A stretch of DNA of 64,000 nucleotides. Origin: Clavelina lepadiformis. Taxonomy: Eukaryota; Chordata; Ascidiacea; Aplousobranchia; Clavelinidae. The notes beneath the pieces were generated by a model that was not told the DNA's origin, did not search any database, and was given only the letters and a program-made list of their open reading frames with translations. The stretch is taken from assembly GCF_947623445.1 (NCBI RefSeq), contig NC_135246.1, forward strand, positions 2,048,501 through 2,112,500, written 5' to 3'. A program made the translations under genes and the position numbers. Shown in pieces: positions 35,201 to 44,522 of this stretch (the stretch's first letter is position 1; the number at the start of each line of letters is the position of its first letter).

Positions 35201-37394
35201 CCCACCTTGGTGTGACAATTCTACTTGTACAACTGTACCTTCCTTAGAATGTAGTAAGTATGATTGCAACATGACTGACGCGGTTTGCTTTTCTTTCTGT
35301 TTTGATAAAAAAACTATAGCTGGCAACGATAACAGAATATTCCAATGTACTGACCAATCCATAATCTTGGACCAAAACTTCTGCAATGGAAAGGAGGACT
35401 GCAATGGCGGAACTGATGAAATTACTTCTCAACCTGGTTTTAAATGTTCTGCCAAGTTCTCAACCATTCTATGCGTCCTTCCTCAATGGAATCTATACGA
35501 CAACATCCCACAATGTTATGATAATTCTGATATTTGTTTTAGCAGTGATGGCTCCTTTCATTGCTTTAGGTGTCTGGACAATCGCCTGATCATCTCGCCT
35601 AAGCAAGTCTGCGACGGTGCCATTGATTGTTTTGACCTCTCAGACGAATGCCTTTGCGAAAATCCATCTTTGTCGGAGTGTCTGGATGTCTTTTCTAGGT
35701 CATCGCAATGCAACTTGTTTAAATCTTGGAGCATTGGATCAAATGACGCTTCTAATACTTTGCCTTCTTTTCAAGTTGACAAAGATTTAATGATTTGCAA
35801 GACAAAACAGGGCGACACACTTACTGTCCAGTGCGATGGAAGACCAGAATGCATCGACTTCTCTGATGAGTGCAAATCTTGTACCAATACTCCAGCATTT
35901 TGTAATGATACTTGCCGCACTTACTTCCCGATGGGAGATCGATATTGTGACGGTTACATTGATGAGGCATGGAAGTACTTGCAAGACGCAAATTGCTCGA
36001 AAGGATTTGATGAAAAAAACTGTCCGAAACTCTTTCAATGCAAAGCTGATGAGAAGGATAGCATCGATATCTTACAAAAATGTGATGGTATGAAAAACTG
36101 TGATGATGGAATTGACGAAAAAACCTGTACCAACAGGTACTATTGCACAACAAAGGTAGGAAATCTGGTATCGATACCAAAGTCTTCAGTTCTAAATGGT
36201 AAACAAGACTGTGTTGATGGATCGGATGAATTTATTCCTGGGTTATTCTCTTCCGCTCGTAATATGATTGACAACCTCGGTCTAAAAATATGGCTGTGGT
36301 TTGTCACTGTATTCACCATTGTGGGAAACTTTTACGTTGCCATTATTTCTGTTAGAAATATCGATGGAAGGAAAATGAAAGATGCTTCTGTGTGCAACCA
36401 TGTTTTGATCATCAACCTCTCTGTCTCTGACTGCTTAATGGGTGTATATTTGATGATTATTTTAGTGAAAGACGTTCAGTTTGCTGGTAGATATTCCGAA
36501 TTCGATTATGAGTGGAGATCGAGCACAATTTGCTCATTGGCGGGAAGTCTGTGCGTGATTTCCAGTCAAACTTCTTGCTTTCTCATGGCTATTCTTACCG
36601 GTTATCGCTTGTATGCTGTTAACTGTCCATTCAAAGCTCGTCATGCTTCTGCAAAACTTTGGATAATTGCTGCAGTCTCTTCCTGAATAATTTCCGTCAT
36701 CATTGCTCTCGTATCTAACACCACACGTTACTTTAAATCTAAAGTTCTTTTCCTTAACGATTTTTCTTCATCTGATTCAGTCACCCATGATTATGTCACA
36801 GGTTTTGCTTGTCGTCTGGCCATTCTTACAAACACTTCTCAGGATATCGATGAAAGTAATTGGGAAAGTGTTCAAAGCTTTTTGATGGATGAATTTCCTC
36901 AATATGCTCCAATAGGCGAGATCGGTTACTACGGTACTACAAGTGTGTGCATGCCACGATTGTACGTAAATCGCAGTGATAGTTTCTGGATATATTCCAT
37001 TGTCATGATAACCTTCAATTTCCTTTCCTTTTTCTTTGTGCTCTCTGGATTCGCCTTAATCGCTTGGAAAATGAAGAAACGCCCGATAAAAAGTAACAAC
37101 GCCCAGAAACAAAACGCCAAAATGAATCAACGAATCGCTCGCATCATTATATCAGATTTTCTTTGTTGGGTTCCCATCTGCATAATGGCTTACGTAAGCG
37201 TGAGTGGAGTGAAGCTTCCAGATGGAGTTGAGATATTCACTGCAGGAGTGCTCCTCCCCATCAACAGTGCATTTAACCCCATCTTGTACTCGCCCTACAT
37301 CGAAACGAAAGTGAAATACTTATGGAAAAGTATTCGCCCCAAACGTAACCAGCCTCCCAAAAGAGATGCGATCGAGCTTAACGCCATTTCCTAA
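26258..37394 (+). CDS. LDLa-repeat seven-transmembrane receptor (RXFP/GRL101-like, no LRR), in-frame TGA in TM4
   Basis: Exons 26258-26345, 27429-27902, 30498-30647, 32342-32500 and 34933-37394 have GT-AG borders, all in phase 1, and sum to 1111 codons including the stop. Exon 1 encodes the signal peptide MKSIVLLMVMLLASAQA. About a dozen LDLa modules follow (CDGQPDCLNGADEIDC, CPDGSDEWNC, CDGAIDCFDLSDEC). The seven-helix domain has GN in TM1, NLSVSD in TM2, GYR in place of DRY after TM3, FLCWVP in TM6 and LLPINSAFNPILY in TM7, the RXFP/GRL101 pattern. No leucine-rich repeats are seen. Codon 875 (36684-36686) is TGA inside TM4, where class A receptors have Trp 4.50; the frame continues intact for 235 codons. 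Poly(A) candidates are 37687-37692 and 37878-37883. A plasma-membrane receptor with unknown ligand. It could be a null allele, a young pseudogene, an edited transcript or a base error. Confidence 0.82.
26346..27428 (+). other. Receptor intron 1
   Basis: Starts GTAAGT and ends TTTTGTTTGTGTTTAG. The frame seems to open earlier at an ATG at 27386, but that ATG lies inside the pyrimidine-rich acceptor tract and lacks a good signal peptide. A (GTT)n run lies near 27075-27091. Confidence 0.65.
27903..30497 (+). other. Receptor intron 2
   Basis: GTGAGT donor, TTTCTGCAG acceptor. It holds overlapping frames near 29173-29555 and 29763-30044 with no recognised motif; these could be decayed repeat DNA. 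Confidence 0.6.
30498..30690 (+). repeat. Duplicated LDLa exon with intron start, first copy
   Basis: The exon (to 30647) plus the first ~40 nt of its intron match 32342-32543. Both exons begin and end in phase 1, so the duplication adds a module without breaking the frame. Confidence 0.85.
31060..31878 (-). pseudogene. Broken copy of a repetitive invertebrate protein family
   Basis: The open part (31878-31522) contains GDQDKSWAP, paired cysteines, GKRKCMPFAVPMV and SDCYFC, followed by IPSAIRPVSHVELLPVPE. Further left in other frames are LIRDLELPKVKSE and CNMSLKIHFLDSHLDFF. I recognise this order from large families of uncharacterised proteins in cnidarians and arthropods that look mobile-element derived; their function is unknown to me. 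The middle of the protein is missing and the frame is broken in several places. It lies in receptor intron 3, antisense to the gene. Confidence 0.6.
32342..32543 (+). repeat. Duplicated LDLa exon with intron start, second copy
   Basis: The exon part (32342-32500) encodes RCDGYTVCPDRSDEWNC against KCNGYSDCPDGSDEWNC in the first copy. The donor GTGGGTGAAG is identical in both. Confidence 0.85.
32552..32587 (+). pseudogene. Relic of a third LDLa exon end
   Basis: ACTTGTATGTTATAAACATG followed by ATGGTAGGTGAGGTT resembles the last bases and splice donor of the two preceding exons. Only the exon's tail survives. Confidence 0.5.
32588..34932 (+). other. Remainder of receptor intron 4
   Basis: No gene recognised. 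It holds the palindrome at 33693-33776 and, at 34312-34328, a GGGTAATTCCCAG stretch also found in every tDNA array unit. It ends in a T-rich acceptor before 34933. Confidence 0.5.
33693..33776. repeat. Palindromic ATGAATGATCATTCAT cluster flanked by 21-bp direct repeats
   Basis: GTGAGATCGCTTCGCTACATT (33693-33713) recurs with one change at 33756-33776. The interval (about 33711-33755) is two nested copies of a near-perfect palindrome around TGATCA, able to form a cruciform. Confidence 0.8.
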
Positions 37395-37469
37395 GTATTA
37401 AATTTGCTGGATCAATGCCATCAGGCAGACTCTTAAACATCTTATTTGCTCTTGATTTCTTTACTCGGG

Positions 37470-39010
37470 TTTAATTATGTGAATTTAAACTTCCAGGCGT
37501 CTGCTCCTTTTCTTTGGTAGAATTGAGTTGACTGAGGAGATCATCTTACAAAATCTTTTAAAATCACAAAATGTTTTTATTTTACTTCTATAACAAATTG
37601 TTTTTTTTTTATGTTTTGTTGCTTTGACTGATGACTTGTATTGTCGTGTATATAATCCGATTTTGTCAAAACGATTTAAAAAAAAAATTAAAAATTAAAC
37701 AAAAACAAAAACAAAAAATAAAACAAAAACAGGGAAAGCATATCAAATTTGCAGTATTTGTTGTGGAGTATATTTGTACAGTAAGTATATTTATAAGTAT
37801 ATATTATATTTATATTTACAGTACAGTATATCTGTTTAGGTTGTTGTTTCTGTAAGACTTTTTTTAGAAAACCTGTGAATAAATTGCTTTGTTTTCCAAC
37901 TTATAACGCTCTAATTGCGAAGAATTTAAACTTCTAGTCGTCTGCTCCTTTTCCTTGGTAGAGTGTATTTGACTGAAGAGATCATTTTTAAAATATATTA
38001 TTTAAATATTATCATTAAAATACGTTGGTGTGATTGGACTTACTATTATTTCGTCGTCATCAGTGCTGTTGGTTAAATAATTCCCATTCTCATATTTCTT
38101 CCATACTCTCCTAAATTTACAATCATTTTGTTCAAGATATTGTGGCTGTCAAACTTTCAACGTAACGATGGTTTGTGTCGATTGTAAAGTGGTTCAGCAA
38201 CGACATATGATGTCTGTGTTGAAATGAAATAATATTGTTTATTGGCAATCGACATGTTGGAGCGACATGATAGTGTATATAGTTTTTGATTTATCAAATG
38301 GCGTGCATTGCGTTATAATTATATATATTTCGCGCAAAAAAAAATGAAATATTAAAATAAATTCCCACTAAAAAATATTTTTAGAAAGTATTAAACTAAA
38401 AAAAACATGAATAAATAATTAAATCATTATTTGCAAAAAAATGTTAATTTTTTATTGTGTTTGCTTTGGAGTATGTTTGTTTAACAATTATTGTTGCTGT
38501 AAGACGTTTATTATTAAACCTGTGAATACGTTACTTTACTTTTTAAGTTACGATACGCTTTTTAAAAATTGCTTTTAAATGAATGATAAAACGATCATAA
38601 TAATGCGCATAATTTGAAAGTAACCAATCAAACAGAAGCATAGACAACTAAGCTACATCATTTCAACGTATGGAGATTGTTTATGGTAAGAGACGTCACT
38701 TCTATAACAAATTGTTTTATTTTTTCTTGCTTTGTTGCTCTTACTTGTCTTACCCTGTATTTAATCGGATTTTGTTAAAGCAAAATTTAAAAACATTATT
38801 AAACAAAAACAAATACGCAAAGAAAGTTAATCAAATCTACAGTCATATATTGGTTGTACAATGTACTGTATACAGTATTTAAGTTGTTGCTGTAGTTGTT
38901 GTAGTTGCTGTAGTTGCAGTTGCTTGTTGTTGTTGCTGTACGTTTATGAGAAAACCTGTAAATACGTTGCTTTGCTTTCCATCTTATGTCGCTCTTGTTG
39001 TGAAGATCCT
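37470..39010. repeat. Diverged repeats downstream of the receptor
   Basis: Several modules recur: a block with GTCTGCTCCTTTTC at 37497 and 37940; CTTCTATAACAAATTGTTTT at 37584 and 38698; and AAACCTGTGAATA-type blocks at 37868, 38516 and 38951. Order and spacing suggest two or three old duplications of the 3' flank. An A-rich tract fills 37676-37732. Confidence 0.65.
38883..38938. repeat. GTT/GTAGTT microsatellite
   Basis: Imperfect trinucleotide and hexanucleotide run of GTTGTT and TGTAGT units. Confidence 0.8.
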
Positions 39011-40952
39011 ATGATATGAACATTTCTATGATTTAGTTGTGTGTTTTATCATAAACTCTAATTATGTTATCGCTATCGCAGATAGCAGGTTTGGTGATCA
39101 GGTAAATCTTTGTTTAAATGTTTGCTTTCATTTTCACCCAATTATTATTCGAAAAAAGTATTACAAAGAAATAATTGTTTCTGCATCAATAAATACAATT
39201 TGGCCACAACAAAAATGCATATTGTCTTATTGTAGATCGACGTGGTCTGACAATTTGAAGACCAATGATTTGTGGCATTCGTTGAACGAATACAGATTTT
39301 CGATTTGAAATTTATAACAAAACTAAATTGTTAAAGAATCAGGTCTTCTATATAGAGCATGTTATGACTAAATTCATCTAAAGTTTTCCTAAGCTTCAGT
39401 ATTCGCTAAAAAGGAGGAATTGTTAAAAAGTTGCTTTTGTTTGAAAGTGTATTTAATAATATTTAGGGAATACCCCGTCGCCGAGAAGAGATGACCCAAG
39501 CTGTATTGTTTAAGTATATTAAGAATAGGTCTCCTTCTACTGGAATTTGTCATCACAGTTTCTCAGAGAATCAAAATGACGGTTCCATCTGCATGGCCGC
39601 TACTTACTACCGGTACAAACGGCAATAACTAGCGATAACTTTGATACCGATAACGGCATTAACTATGATACAAACACACGCAGATGTAACTAATACATGT
39701 TAACAGTGGAACAATTTGGTTCTAATTTGCATCATGCGAACAGAACTATAATTTCGACGTTTTGTAAACCAAGTTCAATCAACGATTTTGAGAACTTCCT
39801 GTTTTCTAAGTTATTGGAATTGGCAGGGTCAGGGAAGAAGTTTATCGAGGTCGCAAAACACGTCATCGTTTAACGAATGTTTCTGTTCTGGCTTCTGGTG
39901 ATCTATTCACGTGCTGTAACGCAATTAAAGGCAATACATCACCGGACAAACAAGCATGATCGGCCAGAAGTTAAAAAATAATTTGACCATGATATGATTT
40001 ATGAAACTCAATTGCCTTACAACAAACCCATCGTGTTGGTTTAAAAGGAAGTCGGCGCTTATCGTTTTTGCAAGAACTTCTGCTCATTAGATAAATGTAT
40101 TCACGCGCCTAAACTGCCGACAGGGTATTGACACAAATATAATTTACATAACAAGGAAGTTTTTTCCACTTGATTTGACGAGAGCCTTTGCTATAACGCC
40201 AGTATAGCACCTGAAAAAAGCAAAACCAATTTTTCTACAAATGGAAAATCATAGGCTTTTCTGCAAAAGTTGTGCTTTAGTTAGATAATGCGTGGGCGTA
40301 CTTTTAATTTTTTTAAAAGTGAATTGTTTGTCGGAAGCCTTTAGAATCGTTTTGTGGGTTTTATTCAGACCACATCTTTATATCCAGTGAAATACAAGAT
40401 CAAGTCTTAGAACGTTTGCGCATAATCTCGTGGGTAAACGCAAAGTGGGTAAAAGCAAAGTTGAAAGTTGAAAGCAAAATGAACTTTTGAAAAACATTCC
40501 TTCCTAAACTTTAAAATAATCCCCTTAAAAGCACCAGGTACTGAAACTGAAAAAAATTTCGACAGAAAATTTATTTGATATGGGAATCCACACTTTTTTA
40601 CAAAAGTATTGATGGTAATGAAATCGGTGCTGAAAAAATACTGCAGTATAATAAGAGATATATATATAGTACACACTACACAGTATATAGGCTATACCAC
40701 AGTGCTGCTCACCGTCACCAACATGCTCTTTTTGCATATGTTCTCAAACCTTGACTGGCTTATCTCAGTTCTTTAAAACAATAATTATACAACAATGCAT
40801 GATTTGGACAAAATTTCCAGACTCTACCAAAATAACACAATCGTGGTACTGTAATTAATAATGGGGCAAGCAAAGTTCAAAGTTCGGCTTAACATATGCC
40901 ACCTGTTTCTACAAACAAAAAATCATTTGTATATACCCTTTGGGAGCGCTCT
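39011..40952. other. No recognised gene before the tDNA array
   Basis: AT-rich DNA. Near 39625-39672 there are loosely repeated GATAAC/GATACC motifs. No tRNA-like cloverleaf is seen before 41007. Confidence 0.45.
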
Positions 40953-41006
40953 GAGTTTGTCGCGAGTGAATAAATGTAGTACGCCGTTATAGAAACTGGG
41001 ATTGGC

Positions 41007-41022
41007 GGGGGTGTAGCTCATA

Positions 41023-41057
<35 letters not shown>

Positions 41058-41079
41058 GGATCGATGCCCGGCACCTCCA
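41007..41079 (+). tRNA. tRNA-Ala(TGC), unit 1
   Basis: Reference copy. Acceptor GGGGGTG/CACCTCC with discriminator A, D stem GCTC/GAGC, anticodon loop TTTGCAT (TGC at 41040-41042), T stem CCGGG/CCCGG. The T loop ATCGATG with A54 is the normal animal tRNA-Ala form. A T5 terminator lies at 41095-41099. Confidence 0.98.
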
Positions 41080-41149
41080 ACTTACATAAGTTGATTTTTG
41101 TCGATCAATGGATGGATTAGTTTGAAACTTTTTATCAAAAGATTGTATG

Positions 41150-41222
41150 TGCCTCGAGTGAGGATCGAACTCACGACCTTGAGATTATGAGACTCACGCG
41201 CTGCCTACTGCGCCATCGAGGC
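41150..41222 (-). tRNA. tRNA-Met(CAT), elongator, unit 1
   Basis: Reference copy. Acceptor GCCTCGA/TCGAGGC, D stem GCGC/GCGC, loop CTCATAA with CAT at 41187-41189, T loop TTCGATC. It resembles animal elongator Met, not the initiator. A T4 run follows within about 12 nt. Confidence 0.98.
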
Positions 41223-41631
41223 TCGTTTAGAACAAGCAATAATACCGTTCCAATGTCATGTTATATAAGGCAAATCAGGCGTTTCCATTTTATAACATAC
41301 TACTCCAATAAAATATGTTTAAGCGTTGCATCGTTTACGACCTAAGATAAGAAAAACTGCCTATGTTCTTTTTAACTACACCCAATTTTAGCTACTTTTA
41401 TGCTAATATTTAGCCTAATTCTGTACGCGACAAGTGCTAGGGTAATTCCCAGGCTAGAAAACAACACCAACAGTGCTGCCTTCTGATTGGTCTGAATAGG
41501 TTTTTTAAAGTCCTACGTAGGAGTACAACAAATTCATAAAGATCTTAGTTTTAGGGGTTTGACGCCTCCTTAATAAATCAAACAAAGAAATTAGGCCTTC
41601 ACAAACGTGAAGTGAAGTTTTATTAAATTTC

Positions 41632-41703
41632 TGGAGATGCCAGGAATTGAACCCGGGGCCTCACACATGCGAAGCGTGCGCTCTACCACTGAGCTACATC
41701 CCC
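41632..41703 (-). tRNA. tRNA-Ala(CGC), unit 1
   Basis: Reference copy, 72 nt. Acceptor GGGGATG/CATCTCC, loop TTCGCAT, T stem CCGGG/CCTGG with one G-T pair, T loop TTCAATT. The 5' end lies 3 nt after the Ser 3' end; no T4 terminator occurs nearby downstream. It is clearly more distant in sequence from the other two Ala genes than they are from each other. Confidence 0.97.
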
Positions 41704-41706
41704 AGC

Positions 41707-41788
41707 CGACGAGGATGGGACTCGAACCCACGCGTGCAGAGCACAATGGATTAGCAGTCCATCGCCTTAACCACTCGGCCACCTCGTC
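41707..41788 (-). tRNA. tRNA-Ser(GCT), unit 1
   Basis: Reference copy, 82 nt. Acceptor GACGAGG/CCTCGTC with discriminator G, loop CTGCTAA (anticodon GCT), long variable arm GTGC/GCAC, T loop TTCGAGT. As far as I recall, almost identical to vertebrate Ser(GCT). It is the upstream member of a two-tRNA pair. Confidence 0.98.
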
Positions 41789-42292
41789 GATATGAAAACA
41801 ATCTGGCCATAACATTCAGGACATGTACCTTTACAAAACACTACGTACATAGATTTGTCTACATATGAAGCAGAGATTCATCTGTAACAAGTCTGAGAGG
41901 ATGCACGTAGAACGGAACACCTATCTGTTTGACTATGTCAATAATCTGTACTTCATTCTGTAGTGAAATTGTGCTTGCCACCATCGTCACACTCAGGCAG
42001 TGGCGTTTGTAAATTTTTCTGGGTTCAAACTGCGGTCTTTGGAACAATCTTACTCAGGAACTAAAAAAGTACAAAAACTAGGCCATCCGATGATTTGAGT
42101 ATTAGTAGGCTATATTTTTGTGATATTAAAGAAGATGTACAGTGACGACACCGAAAAGCTACACGAATTTAACCAAACCTGGGTGTACTGTGCAGTGCTC
42201 TAATCGGTTTCATTCGTATATTCCTATTATTATTTTGAGATGAAATATGAAGACTTTGAAAATACATGGAAGATGTGCGAACTTTGTTGCGA

Positions 42293-42308
42293 GGGGGTGT
42301 AGCTCAAA

Positions 42309-42343
<35 letters not shown>

Positions 42344-42365
42344 GGATCGATACCCGGCACCTCCA
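42293..42365 (+). tRNA. tRNA-Ala(AGC), unit 1
   Basis: Reference copy. It differs from Ala(TGC) at only three sites: a D-loop base, anticodon base 34 (A for T) and a T-loop base. Loop TTAGCAT; a T4 run follows about 8 nt after the 3' end. Confidence 0.98.
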
Positions 42366-42502
42366 AGAAATATTTTACTGATTTTCTATTAAATCTAAAT
42401 GAAACTGGATACAATATCCCACTGATTTTTGAAGAAACGACTGGGTTTGAGTTTGTCGTAAGTGAATGAAGATAGCACGCCGTTGTAGAAACTGGGATTG
42501 GC

Positions 42503-42575
42503 GGGGGAGTAGCTCATACGGTAGAGCGCGCGCTTTGCATGCGAGAGGTACCGGGATCGATGCCCGGCACCTCCA
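42503..42575 (+). tRNA. tRNA-Ala(TGC), unit 2, weakened
   Basis: The acceptor reads GGGGGAG, giving an A-A mismatch at pair 6-67, and A42 breaks pair 28-42 of the anticodon stem. The anticodon is intact. Probably poorly stable. Confidence 0.85.
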
Positions 42576-42645
42576 ATTTACATAAGTTGATTTTTGTCGA
42601 TCAATGGATGGATTAGTTTGAAACTTTTTATCAAAAGATTGTATG

Positions 42646-42718
42646 TGCCTCGAGTGAGGATCGAACTCACGACCTTGAGATTGTGAGACTCACGCGCTGC
42701 CAACTGCGCCATCGAGGC
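42646..42718 (-). tRNA. tRNA with Met body but Val anticodon CAC, unit 2
   Basis: The anticodon triplet on the plus strand is GTG (42683-42685) where all other units have ATG, so the loop reads CTCACAA. The rest is the Met body apart from one D-loop change (AGTTGGC). All stems still pair as in the Met copies. Confidence 0.93.
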
Positions 42719-43435
42719 TCGTTTAGAACAAGCAATAATACCATTGCAATCTCTTGTTATATAAGGCAAATCAGGCGTTTCCATTTTATAACATACTACT
42801 CCAATAAAATATGTTTAAGCGTTGCATCGTTTACGACCTAAGATAAAAACACTGCCTATGCTCTTTGACATTATCTTATAAGCAAAGTTTATTGAGCCCC
42901 AAACACGATTTTTCGAGTAATTGCAATTAAGGACAGATGATGCCTTGCGCTTTTTAAGGAAGCGTCAAACACCAAAAAATGCCGTAAAATCTTTGTTTCT
43001 TTTATTATACAGTGAATTTACTAAAAGAGTTATTACTCGAAAATCTTCCATGAGGTTCTCGGAAATTTTGCATGTAAATTCAGTATGCTTTGAACTACCA
43101 TTCCATAAAATGTCATCAAAAAACCACTATTCAAACTTTTTTTACAGAGGCGCAAAATAAACACTGAAATGTTTGGTCTAAAAAACCCAATTTTAGCTAC
43201 TTTCATGTTAATTTTTAGCCTAATTCTGCACGCGACAAGTGCTAGGGTAATTCCCAGGCTAGAAAACAACACCAATAGTGCTGCCTTCTGATTGGTCTAA
43301 ATAGGTTTTTTAAAGCCCTACGTAGGAGTACAACAAATTCATAAGATCTTAGTTTTAGGGGTTTGACGTCTCCTTAATAAACCAAACAAAGAAATTATGT
43401 CTTCACAAACGTGAAGTGAAGTTTTATTAAATTTC
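42719..43435. other. Long spacer of the array unit (Met to Ala(CGC)), shown for unit 2
   Basis: About 717 bp, repeated in every unit except unit 1. Open frames in it begin at non-ATG codons and drift between units, so no gene is supported. It contains CTAGGGTAATTCCCAGGCTAG, which is partly palindromic. On the minus strand no run of four T occurs for about 170 nt beyond the Ala(CGC) gene. Confidence 0.7.
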
Positions 43436-43507
43436 TGGAGATGCCAGGAATTGAACCCGGGGCCTCACGCATGCGAAGCGTGCGCTCTACCACTGAGCTA
43501 CATCCCC
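43436..43507 (-). tRNA. tRNA-Ala(CGC), unit 2
   Basis: The anticodon stem is CACGC/GCGTG, fully paired, whereas other copies have a G-T pair there. Followed by the usual 3-nt gap to Ser. Confidence 0.97.
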
Positions 43508-43510
43508 AGC

Positions 43511-43592
43511 CGACGAGGATGGGACTCGAACCCACGCGTGCAGAGCACAATGGATTAGCAGTCCATCGCCTTAACCACTCGGCCACCTCGTC
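43511..43592 (-). tRNA. tRNA-Ser(GCT), unit 2
   Basis: Same as the unit 1 copy; 3 nt upstream of Ala(CGC). Confidence 0.98.
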
Positions 43593-44096
43593 GATATGAA
43601 AACAATCTGGCCATAACGTTCAACACATGTAATTTTTCAAAACACTACATACATAGATTTGTCTACATATGAAGCAGAGATTCATCTGTAACAAGTCTGA
43701 GAGGATGCACGTAGAACGGAACACCTATCTGTTTGACTATGTCAATAATCTGTACTTCATTCTGTAGTGACATTGTGCTTGCCACCATCGTCACACTCAG
43801 GCAGTGGCGTTTGTAAATTTTTCTGGGTTCAAACTGCGGTCTTTGGAACAATATTACTCAGGAACTAAAAAAGAACAAACACTAGGCCATCCGATGATTT
43901 GAGTATTAGTAGGCTATATTTTTGTGATATCAAAGAAGATGTACAGTGATGACACCGAAAAGCTACACGAATTTAACCAAACCTGGGTGTACTGTGCAGT
44001 GCTCTAATCGGTTTCATTCGTATATTCCTATTATTATTTTGAGATGAAATATGAAGACTTTGAAAATACATGGAAGATGTGCGAACTTTGTTGCGA
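43593..44096. other. Second spacer of the array unit (Ser to Ala(AGC)), shown for unit 2
   Basis: About 504 bp lying between the divergent 5' ends of Ser (minus) and Ala(AGC) (plus). A 62-codon minus-strand frame persists in all units but starts at TTG and collects amino-acid changes freely. Confidence 0.7.
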
Positions 44097-44112
44097 GGGG
44101 TTGTAGCTCAAA

Positions 44113-44147
<35 letters not shown>

Positions 44148-44169
44148 GGATCGATACCCGGCACCTCCA
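44097..44169 (+). tRNA. tRNA-Ala(AGC), unit 2, acceptor mismatch
   Basis: The acceptor reads GGGGTTG, so T5 faces C68. The rest is intact. Confidence 0.9.
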
Positions 44170-44306
44170 AGAAACATTTTACTGATTTTCGTCTAAATCT
44201 AAATGAAACTGGATACAAAATCCCACTGATTTTTGAAGAAACGACTGGGTTTGAGTTTGTCGTGAGTGAATGAACATAGCACGCCGTTATAGAAACTAGG
44301 ATTGGC

Positions 44307-44322
44307 GGGGGTGTAGCTTATA

Positions 44323-44357
<35 letters not shown>

Positions 44358-44379
44358 GGATCGATGCCCGGCACCTCCA
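44307..44379 (+). tRNA. tRNA-Ala(TGC), unit 3
   Basis: The D stem is GCTT/GAGC, a T-G wobble at its end. Otherwise as the reference. Confidence 0.96.
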
Positions 44380-44449
44380 ATTTACATAAGTTGATTTTTG
44401 TCGATCAATGGATGGATTAGTTTGAAACTTTTTATCAAAAGATTGTATG

Positions 44450-44522
44450 TGCCTCGAGTGAGGATCGAACTCACGACCTTGAGATTATGAGACTCACGCG
44501 CTGCCTACTGCGCCATCGAGGC
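44450..44522 (-). tRNA. tRNA-Met(CAT), unit 3
   Basis: Identical in structure to the unit 1 copy. Confidence 0.98.

Noticed and set aside
36684-36686. Selenocysteine at the receptor TGA
   Set aside because: The position calls for Trp, the family has no selenoproteins, and no SECIS-like structure was recognised downstream.
41591-41815. Minus-strand frames of 63-81 codons with AEWLRRWTANPLCSARVG in every array unit
   Set aside because: They are translations of the Ser(GCT) and Ala(CGC) tRNA genes; the conservation is that of the RNAs.
42266-42469. Plus-strand frames with VAQMVERALSMREVPG in every unit
   Set aside because: They read through the tRNA-Ala genes and have no independent evidence.
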